Origin: Candidatus Agathobaculum stercoravium
GTDB taxonomy: Bacteria; Bacillota; Clostridia; Oscillospirales; Butyricicoccaceae
Direction of reading: 5' to 3'
Length of the DNA: 34,396 nucleotides
Assembly: GCA_019113065.1 (NCBI GenBank)
Contig: DXIC01000178.1
Location: 1-34,396, forward strand
The notes beneath the pieces were generated by a model. The model did not search any database. It was not told where the DNA came from and saw only the letters and a program-made list of their open reading frames with translations. This document shows, one piece after another, positions 9,072 to 16,396 of the stretch. Every line of letters begins with the position of its first letter. Within the stretch, counting starts at the first letter, position 1. The translations under genes and the position numbers were made by a program.

Positions 9072-10088
9072 ATGATCATCATTATGAAACAGGGCACGAC
9101 CCGCGAGCATGTCGAAGAGCTGTCCCGGCATATCGAGCGCTGGAACGTCAAGGCAAACCCGATTTACGGTGCGGGTACGATCGTCATCGGCCTGGTCGGC
9201 GACACCGGCGCGGTCGACAAGGACGCGCTGCTGCGCGACCCGCAGGTCGAAAACATCCTCAAGGTACAGGAGCCGTTCAAGCTGGCAAACCGCAAGTTCC
9301 ATCCGGACAACACGCAGGTCGAAATCGCGCCGGGCGTTGTCGTGGGCGGCAAAAAGCTGGTCGTGATGGCCGGCCCCTGCTCGGTCGAGAGCGAGGAGCA
9401 GATCATCGACGTTGCCAAGCATGTGCAGGCGGACGGCGCGGCAGTCCTGCGCGGCGGCGCATGGAAGCCCCGTTCTTCCCCGTACTCCTTCCAGGGCCTC
9501 AAGGCCGAGGGTCTCGAGCTGCTGCACAAGGCGCACGAAGCGACCGGCCTGCCGGTTGTCACCGAGATCACCAATCCTGCGCACATCGACCTGTTCATGG
9601 ACAAGTGCGACTGCTTCCAGGTCGGCGCGCGCAACATGCAGAACTTCGAGCTGCTCAAGGAGCTGGGTGAGACGGATAAGCCTGTCCTGCTCAAGCGCGG
9701 CTTCGCAAACACCATGGAGGAATTCCTGATGTCCGCCGAGTACATCATGGCGGGCGGCAACGAAAAGGTCATCCTGTGCGAGCGCGGCATCCGCACCTAT
9801 GAGAAGTACACGCGCAACACGCTCGACATCTCCGCCGTGCCGGTGCTCAAGCGCATGAGCCACCTGCCGGTCATCGTCGACCCGAGCCACGCGGGCGGCA
9901 TCTACTGGATGGTCGAGCCGCTGGCCAAGGCGGCGGTCGCTGCGGGAGCGGACGGCCTGATGATCGAGGTACACAACGATCCGGCGCACGCGCTGTCGGA
10001 CGGCGCGCAGTCGCTCACCTATGATTCCTTCCACGAGACCATGAACAACCTGCGTGCAGTCGCGCAGGCGGTAGGCAGAGAAATCTGA
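9072..10088 (+). CDS. aroF: 3-deoxy-7-phosphoheptulonate (DAHP) synthase with N-terminal ferredoxin-like regulatory domain
   Basis: 338 aa from the ATG at 9072 (MIIIMKQGTTREHVEEL...); catalytic core VMAGPCSVESEEQ, RGGAWKPRSSPYSFQGL, PVIVDPSHAGG. Confidence 0.96.
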   Translation: MIIIMKQGTTREHVEELSRHIERWNVKANPIYGAGTIVIGLVGDTGAVDKDALLRDPQVENILKVQEPFKLANRKFHPDNTQVEIAPGVVVGGKKLVVMAGPCSVESEEQIIDVAKHVQADGAAVLRGGAWKPRSSPYSFQGLKAEGLELLHKAHEATGLPVVTEITNPAHIDLFMDKCDCFQVGARNMQNFELLKELGETDKPVLLKRGFANTMEEFLMSAEYIMAGGNEKVILCERGIRTYEKYTRNTLDISAVPVLKRMSHLPVIVDPSHAGGIYWMVEPLAKAAVAAGADGLMIEVHNDPAHALSDGAQSLTYDSFHETMNNLRAVAQAVGREI

Positions 10089-10090
10089 TA

Positions 10091-10125
10091 TATTCAGGTT
10101 GGGGCATACAGCCCCAACCTGAATA
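10091..10125 (+). other. Perfect 15-bp intercistronic stem-loop between aroF and aroB
   Basis: TATTCAGGTTGGGGC (10091-10105) - ATACA - GCCCCAACCTGAATA (10111-10125); no downstream T-tract. Confidence 0.85.
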
Positions 10126-10157
10126 CACATTTTATCATCAAAGGAGTGTTTCCAGCA

Positions 10158-11198
10158 GTGCAGACCCTGAGCCTGACGGGCGCGAACGGCGTGTCCGACA
10201 TCCTGATTGAAACCGGCCTGCTCGCCCGTGCGGGGGCGGCCATCCTCGACACCTTTTCGCCCAGCCGCGTGCACATCGTCACGGATTCGACGGTCGCGCC
10301 GCTGTACCTCGAAAAACTGGAGGGCCAGCTCGCCCTTCCGGTTTCACACACGGTCATTTCTGCGGGCGAGGAGCACAAGCGGCTGACAACGGTCGAAACC
10401 ATCTACCACGATATGCTCGCCGCGGGCATGACACGCAAGGATCTTGTCATTGCACTCGGCGGCGGCGTGGTGGGCGACATCACGGGCTTTGCTGCCGCGA
10501 CTTTCCTGCGCGGCGTGTCGCTCTGCCAGATCCCGACCACCCTGCTCGCGCAGGTGGATTCCTCGGTCGGCGGCAAGACGGGCGTCGACCTCGCCGAGGG
10601 CAAAAACCTTGTCGGCGCATTCTACCAGCCCCGGCTGGTGCTGATCGACCCGGCGGTGCTTTCTACCCTGCCGGACGCGACCTTTGCCGACGGCATGGCT
10701 GAGGTTGTCAAATACGGCTACATCGCGAACAGGGACATTCTGGACATGGTATCCCAGCCGGACTACAAGGCGCATATCGAGGACATCATCTATGAATGCG
10801 TCAAGATCAAGCGCGATGTGGTCGCGATCGACGAGCACGACACCGGCCTGCGCATGATTTTGAATTTCGGCCACACGATCGGCCATGCGGCGGAAAAACT
10901 CGGCAACTACACCGACCTGACCCACGGGCAGGCAGTCGCGATCGGCATGGTGGCCGCGATGCGGCTGTCCGCCCTGCTCGGGAACGACGACCTGACCGCG
11001 CCGCTCGTGTCGATCTTGCAGCACATCGGCCTGCCGACCGGACTCACCTACGACCGCGAGGCGATCTTTAACGCCCTGCTGTCGGACAAGAAAAAGTTCG
11101 GCGCGACGGTCAATTTCATTCTGGTCCGCGAGCCGGGCCGCGCCGAGATTACGCCGATCGAAGCGGAAAAGCTGCACGAATACATCTTGAAACTGTGA
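10158..11198 (+). CDS. aroB: 3-dehydroquinate synthase
   Basis: ALGGGVVGDITGFAAATFLRGV, PTTLLAQVDSSVGGKTGVDL, LNFGHTIGHAAE. GTG at 10158 preferred, 11 nt after AAGGAG; alternative GTG at 10146. Confidence 0.95.
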   Translation: MQTLSLTGANGVSDILIETGLLARAGAAILDTFSPSRVHIVTDSTVAPLYLEKLEGQLALPVSHTVISAGEEHKRLTTVETIYHDMLAAGMTRKDLVIALGGGVVGDITGFAAATFLRGVSLCQIPTTLLAQVDSSVGGKTGVDLAEGKNLVGAFYQPRLVLIDPAVLSTLPDATFADGMAEVVKYGYIANRDILDMVSQPDYKAHIEDIIYECVKIKRDVVAIDEHDTGLRMILNFGHTIGHAAEKLGNYTDLTHGQAVAIGMVAAMRLSALLGNDDLTAPLVSILQHIGLPTGLTYDREAIFNALLSDKKKFGATVNFILVREPGRAEITPIEAEKLHEYILKL

Positions 11199-11212
11199 GG
11201 AGGCAATGCCCA

Positions 11213-12304
11213 ATGGGTTCCACTTGGGGAAACGCCATCAAAATATCGATTTTCGGCGAGTCGCATGGCACGGGTATCGGCGTGGTGATCGACGGCTTCC
11301 CGTCCGGCGTCGACTATGACGAAGCCTTTGTACTGCGTGAGATGGAGCGCCGCGCGCCGGGCCGCAACAAACAGTCCACCCAGCGCAGGGAAGCCGACCT
11401 GCCGGCCATCCAGTCGGGTATTTATAACGGCAAGACCACCGGCACGCCCATCTGTGCGCTCATCCAGAACTTGAACCAGCGTTCTGGTGACTATGCCGAA
11501 CTCGCCGTGCAGCCCCGCCCGGGCCACGCGGATTATACCGGCATGGTGCGCTACAAATCCTGCAACGACCCGCGCGGCGGCGGCCATTTTTCCGGCCGGC
11601 TGACCGCGCCGCTCGTGTTTGCGGGGGCGATGTGCAAGCTGTGGCTCAAAACGCAGGGCGTGCTGGTCGGCTCGCACATCCAGTCCATCGCGCAGATCCA
11701 GGACATGCCGTTTGACGATGTGGACATCCAGCCGGGGCAGCTTGAAACCCTGCGGAATGCGGACTATCCGGTCAATAACGCGCGTGCGCTGGACGCGATG
11801 CTCGCCGCCATTGAAGAGGCGCGCGAAGAGCAGGACTCGGTCGGCGGCGTGATCGAATGCGCGGCCATCGGCCTGCCCGCGGGCATCGGCAGCCCGATGC
11901 TGGACACCGTGGAGGGCCGCCTGTCCTCCCTGCTGTTTGGTGTGCCCGCGGTCAAGGGCGTGGAGTTCGGTGCAGGCTTTGCCTTCGCCGCGCTGCGCGG
12001 CTCGCATGCGAACGACACCTTCTATCAGGACGGCGGCGCGGTCAAGACCGAGACCAACAACAACGGCGGCGTCAACGGCGGCATCACGAACGGCATGCCG
12101 CTCGTGTTCCGCGTGTGCATCAAGCCGACCCCCTCCATCTCGTCCGTGCAGCAGACGCTCAACATCCGGACCGGCAGGGTCGAGCCGCTGTCCATCCACG
12201 GGCGGCACGATCCCTGCATCGTCACGCGCGCGGCGCCGGTCGTGGAAGCGGCCTGTGCCATTGCGCTGGCAGACCTCTTAAGGGAGGCGAACGGCTATGC
12301 GTGA
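11213..12304 (+). CDS. aroC: Chorismate synthase
   Basis: MGSTWGNAIKISIFGESHGTGIGVVIDGFPSG..., RPGHADYTGMVRY, GGGHFSGRLTAPLVFAG. Confidence 0.97.
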   Translation: MGSTWGNAIKISIFGESHGTGIGVVIDGFPSGVDYDEAFVLREMERRAPGRNKQSTQRREADLPAIQSGIYNGKTTGTPICALIQNLNQRSGDYAELAVQPRPGHADYTGMVRYKSCNDPRGGGHFSGRLTAPLVFAGAMCKLWLKTQGVLVGSHIQSIAQIQDMPFDDVDIQPGQLETLRNADYPVNNARALDAMLAAIEEAREEQDSVGGVIECAAIGLPAGIGSPMLDTVEGRLSSLLFGVPAVKGVEFGAGFAFAALRGSHANDTFYQDGGAVKTETNNNGGVNGGITNGMPLVFRVCIKPTPSISSVQQTLNIRTGRVEPLSIHGRHDPCIVTRAAPVVEAACAIALADLLREANGYA

Positions 12305-13436
12305 ATTACCCGCCATCCGGCAGGACATCAACGACGTGGACGAGCAGATCCGCGCGCTGTTCCTCAAACGGATGTCGCTCGCGCTCGAGGTCGCGCAGAC
12401 CAAGGCCGAGCATGACGACAAAATCTACAAGCCCGACCGCGAGGCTGAGATCCTCCAAAAGCGCACCGCGGGTATGGATGACGAACTGCGGCTCAAATAC
12501 GCGGCGCTTTTGCAGAGCATGATCCGCGCGAGCCGCGAATACCAGTACAGCGAGCTGCTGCGGCAGAAGCCGGAGCGCTTCCCCTTCCACCCTGCCGAAA
12601 CCGCGCTCGACCCGAAAACCGTCTACTATCAGGGCGTGCCGGGCGCGTATCAGGAGCTTGCGGCGCGCGCGCTGTTCCCGCAGTGCGAGCCGCAGAACGT
12701 GCCGACCTGGGAGCAGGTGTTCCAGTCCGTGCGCGACGGCAAGGCGGATGTGGGCGTGGTCCCGGTCGAAAACACAACTGCGGGCACGGTCAGCGAGGTC
12801 TACGACCTGCTGCTCGAATACGACCTGTGCATCAACCGCTCGTACATCAAGAAGATCTCGCACTGTCTGGCCGCCGTGCCGGGCGCGCAGCTTTCGGATA
12901 TCAAAAGCGTCTGCTCGCACCCGCATGCCCTGCCCCAGTGCCATGCGTTCATTTCCGAGCACGACCTTGAGGCGATCGAGGTCGCCAACACCGCCATCGC
13001 GGCGCAGAACGTGCAGAAAAAGGGCGACAAGCACCTTGCGGCGATCTGCTCGCGCGAAGCGGCAGAGCGGTACGGCCTGACGATCCTTGCCGAGGGCATC
13101 AACGATATGAAGCACAACGAGACCCGCTTCATCGCGGTCAGCCGCACGCTGACCGCCCAGCCCGCGGACAACCGCATCGAGATCGCCTTCCACATCCCGA
13201 ATGTGGCGGGTTCGCTCAATACCGTGCTGGACACGTTTGCGCATTACGACATCGACATGACCAGCATCTATTCCCGCCCACTGAGGGACAGCCCGTGGTG
13301 CTATGTGTTCTATATCGACTTCACCGGCAATATGAAAGACCATGCGGTGCAGTCGCTGCTGTACCAGCTCCATGAGGAGCTTCCCTACATCAAGGTCATC
13401 GGCAGCTATCAGGTTACCGATACGACGGAGGAGTAA
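12297..13436 (+). CDS. pheA: Bifunctional chorismate mutase / prephenate dehydratase
   Basis: 379 aa: chorismate mutase domain (RQDINDVDEQIRALFLKRMSLALEVAQTK), prephenate dehydratase (YYQGVPGAYQELAA, VPVENTTAGTV), C-terminal ACT domain. Overlaps aroC by 8 nt. Confidence 0.95.
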   Translation: MRELPAIRQDINDVDEQIRALFLKRMSLALEVAQTKAEHDDKIYKPDREAEILQKRTAGMDDELRLKYAALLQSMIRASREYQYSELLRQKPERFPFHPAETALDPKTVYYQGVPGAYQELAARALFPQCEPQNVPTWEQVFQSVRDGKADVGVVPVENTTAGTVSEVYDLLLEYDLCINRSYIKKISHCLAAVPGAQLSDIKSVCSHPHALPQCHAFISEHDLEAIEVANTAIAAQNVQKKGDKHLAAICSREAAERYGLTILAEGINDMKHNETRFIAVSRTLTAQPADNRIEIAFHIPNVAGSLNTVLDTFAHYDIDMTSIYSRPLRDSPWCYVFYIDFTGNMKDHAVQSLLYQLHEELPYIKVIGSYQVTDTTEE

Positions 13437-13441
13437 AACAA

Positions 13442-14713
13442 ATGCAAATCCAACCCTGCGGCCCGCTGCGCGGTGAGCTTACCGTGCCGGGCGACAAATC
13501 CATTTCGCACCGCGCCGTCATGCTGGGCGCGCTGGCAAACGGCACAACCCATATCACCGGCTTCCTGATGGGAGAGGACTGCCTGTCCACCATCGACTGC
13601 TTCCGCAAGATGGGTGTGGAGATCGAGATCACGGACAAGGAGGTCATCGTCGAGGGCGTCGGCCTGCACGGCCTGTGCGAACCCGAGGAGGAGCTGTACA
13701 CCGGCAACTCGGGCACCACCACCCGCCTGCTGTGCGGCATCCTGGCCGGGCAGCCGTTCACCGCGACCTTAAACGGCGACGCTTCCATCCAGAAGCGCCC
13801 GATGGGCCGCGTCATCAAGCCGCTGCGCGAGATGGGCGCTTCCATCGAGGGCAAAAACGACAATTACTGCCCGCTCACCCTGTACCCCAGCGAGCTGTAC
13901 GGCATCGAATACCGCCTGCCGGTCGCGTCCGCGCAGCTCAAAAGCGCCATCCTGCTCGCGGGCCTGTATGCCGAGGGGCAGACCACGGTCATCGAACCGG
14001 CGCCCTCGCGCGACCACACTGAACGCATGTTCCGCGCGCTGGGCGTGGAGATCGATACGGACGGCAACACCATCACGCTCGACCCGCCCGAGGATCTGCA
14101 CGCGGTGGACATCGCCGTACCCGGCGATATTTCGTCCGCGGCGTTCTTCCTTGTCGCGGGCGCGATCGTTAAGGACAGCGAGCTGACGATCAAAAACGTC
14201 GGCGTCAACCCGACGCGCACGGGCATTCTGGACGTGCTGCACGACATGGGTGCAGAGATTTCCATCTCGAATTTCCGCGACGATGCGGAACCGGTCTGCG
14301 ACCTGACCGTCAAATACAGTGCGCTGCACGGCGTCGAGATCGGCGGATCGATCATCCCCCGCCTGATCGACGAACTGCCGGTCATCGCGGTCGCGGCGGC
14401 CTTCGCGGAGGGCGAAACCGTCATCCGCGACGCGCAGGAGCTCAAGGTCAAGGAATCCAACCGCATTGCGGCGATGGTGACCGAACTGGCCCGCGCGGGC
14501 GTAAACGTGGAGGAAACCGAGGACGGCATGATCATCCGCGGCGGCAAAACGCCGCACGGCGCTTCGTTCGAGACCTATAAGGATCACCGCATCGCCATGA
14601 GCCTTGCCGTTCTTGCGCTCGCAGCGGAGGGCGCGAGCCGCATCGACGACCCCGAGGTCGTTTCGATCTCCTATCCCGGTTTCTTCCATACGCTCGAACA
14701 GTTGGGGGGCTGA
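13442..14713 (+). CDS. aroA: 3-phosphoshikimate 1-carboxyvinyltransferase (EPSP synthase)
   Basis: 423 aa, LTVPGDKSISHRAVMLGALANG, YTGNSGTTTRLLCGIL, KESNRIAAM, YKDHRIAMSLAVLAL. Confidence 0.97.
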   Translation: MQIQPCGPLRGELTVPGDKSISHRAVMLGALANGTTHITGFLMGEDCLSTIDCFRKMGVEIEITDKEVIVEGVGLHGLCEPEEELYTGNSGTTTRLLCGILAGQPFTATLNGDASIQKRPMGRVIKPLREMGASIEGKNDNYCPLTLYPSELYGIEYRLPVASAQLKSAILLAGLYAEGQTTVIEPAPSRDHTERMFRALGVEIDTDGNTITLDPPEDLHAVDIAVPGDISSAAFFLVAGAIVKDSELTIKNVGVNPTRTGILDVLHDMGAEISISNFRDDAEPVCDLTVKYSALHGVEIGGSIIPRLIDELPVIAVAAAFAEGETVIRDAQELKVKESNRIAAMVTELARAGVNVEETEDGMIIRGGKTPHGASFETYKDHRIAMSLAVLALAAEGASRIDDPEVVSISYPGFFHTLEQLGG

Positions 14714-14718
14714 GGACC

Positions 14719-16104
14719 ATGCTGCTTACCATGGAGGAGTTCCGCGCGTTCGAGCCGCAGAAGCCGACCTATGCGCTGATTGGCTGGCCGCTCGGCCACA
14801 CCATGAGCCCGGAACTGCATGCGCAGCTGTTCGAGGTTTCCGGGCAGGACGCGGACTACATCGGCATCTCTGTGCCGCCGGAGGAGCTGGAAGAAGCCTT
14901 CGAGCTGGCAAAGCGCAAACTGCGCGGCATCAACTGCACCATCCCGCACAAAAAAGCGGTCATCCCGCTGCTTGACGAGATCGATACCGCCGCGCGCGAC
15001 CTGCATTCGGTCAACACCGTGGCCTTCCGCGGCAGCAAGGCAGTTGGCTACAACACGGATATCCTCGGTTTTGCTGAATCCCTTACGCGGGACGGCGTCA
15101 GCCTGCGCGGCAAGAAGGTGCTGCTTCTGGGGTACGGCGGCGCGGCGTCGGTCATGGCGTACCACTGCGTCACACAGGGCGCATACCTGACCATCACCGG
15201 CCGCAACTTGGAGAAGGCCGCAGCGCTGCAAAAACAGCTCTGCGAAGCCGTCCCCGGCGCGCATGTCGCGGTGTACAGCCGCCGCCACATCCCGCGCGAC
15301 ATCCAGATCGTGTTAAACTCCACCCCGGTCGGCATGTACCCCAGGGAGAGCACCGCTCCCCTGCATTACCTGCCACACAAGACCGAATATGTGTTTGACG
15401 CGATCTATAACCCACCGGTCACCTCGACCATGAAACTGGCAAACCCCAAGAAAACCAGGACGCGCGACGGCCTGTTCATGCTGGTCATGCAGGCGGCGCA
15501 CGCGCAGACCATCTGGTCGGGCGTACGGTTTGAGCCGCAGGCCTGCGAGACTATCCTGCGCCGCACCTACGGCAAAATGGCGGTCAAGCGCCTGCACGAA
15601 AAGCATGGCAAGCGCAACATCGTGCTGTGCGGCTTCATGGGCAGCGGCAAGACCACCATCGGCCGCAAGCTCGCCCGTCTGACCGGGCTGGACTTTGTCG
15701 ACGCGGACCAGTATCTTGAAGCGCAGGAGGGCAAAAAGATCTCGGATATCTTCGCGGACGAGGGCGAAGCCTATTTCCGCGACCGGGAGACCGCTTACAT
15801 TCAGGAACTGTCCCGGCGCGAGGGCGTTGTGCTGTCGCTGGGCGGCGGCGCGGTACTGCGGCCGGAAAATGTGAAAGCCGTCCGGGAAACCGGGCTGCTC
15901 ATCCATCTGGACACGCCGTTTTACCGTATTCTGAAAAACCTTTCCTATTCCAACACGCGCCCGCTGCTGGATAAGCCGGATAAGCAGGCGGAGACAAGGC
16001 GGCTGTACAACGCGCGCAAGGCGATCTACCATCGCGTTTCCGACGTTTCAGTGCGCAGCCCGAAGATCTCCGAGGTGCTGGAGAAGGTTGTCAAAAGCAT
16101 ATAA
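14719..16104 (+). CDS. Shikimate dehydrogenase - shikimate kinase fusion
   Basis: 461 aa: AroE part (IGWPLGHTMSPELHAQLF, INCTIPHKKAVIPLLDEID, GYNTDILGF, LLLGYGGAASV) followed in frame by AroK (NIVLCGFMGSGKTTIGRKLARLTGLDFVDADQYLE, SLGGGAVLRPENV). Confidence 0.93.
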   Translation: MLLTMEEFRAFEPQKPTYALIGWPLGHTMSPELHAQLFEVSGQDADYIGISVPPEELEEAFELAKRKLRGINCTIPHKKAVIPLLDEIDTAARDLHSVNTVAFRGSKAVGYNTDILGFAESLTRDGVSLRGKKVLLLGYGGAASVMAYHCVTQGAYLTITGRNLEKAAALQKQLCEAVPGAHVAVYSRRHIPRDIQIVLNSTPVGMYPRESTAPLHYLPHKTEYVFDAIYNPPVTSTMKLANPKKTRTRDGLFMLVMQAAHAQTIWSGVRFEPQACETILRRTYGKMAVKRLHEKHGKRNIVLCGFMGSGKTTIGRKLARLTGLDFVDADQYLEAQEGKKISDIFADEGEAYFRDRETAYIQELSRREGVVLSLGGGAVLRPENVKAVRETGLLIHLDTPFYRILKNLSYSNTRPLLDKPDKQAETRRLYNARKAIYHRVSDVSVRSPKISEVLEKVVKSI

Positions 16105-16113
16105 AAAACATTT

Positions 16114-16359
16114 CGTTCCAAACATACAGTTTGGAACGAGGGGGATGTGCCGCGCGGGGCGCGGACAAATCCCGAGCGCCATTTTGCGCGCCGCTCTGCG
16201 GCACACAAAATGGCTTCCCTGTATCAAAAGTCAGGCGCATGTCCTGACTTTTGATGGATGGACGCGGCACTGCCGCGTCCATCCAGTTAAATTGGCCCTG
16301 CGGGCAGGATAGAGTCCCATGGGGCGATGCGCTGCGTGCGGAGTGGGGGCGCGGCGCAG
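16114..16359. repeat. Tandem palindromic/hairpin-rich intergenic element
   Basis: Consecutive inverted repeats: 16114-16138, 16142-16173, 16178-16214, 16223-16255, 16256-16284, plus weaker ones at 16297-16308 and 16330-16359. No supported CDS. Confidence 0.75.
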
Positions 16360-16396
16360 CAGCAGGTTTCCACTGATTTACGAAACGAGGAGGAAC

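Noticed and set aside
9009-10274. 421-aa ORF on the minus strand opposite aroF
   Set aside because: Shadow ORF of a GC-rich gene; Arg/His/Gln-rich composition and no recognisable motif, whereas the plus-strand product is an unambiguous DAHP synthase.
11048-13373. Long minus-strand ORFs (386 and 355 aa) opposite aroC and pheA
   Set aside because: Antisense to well-defined genes, low-complexity basic composition, explained by codon bias in a GC-rich genome.
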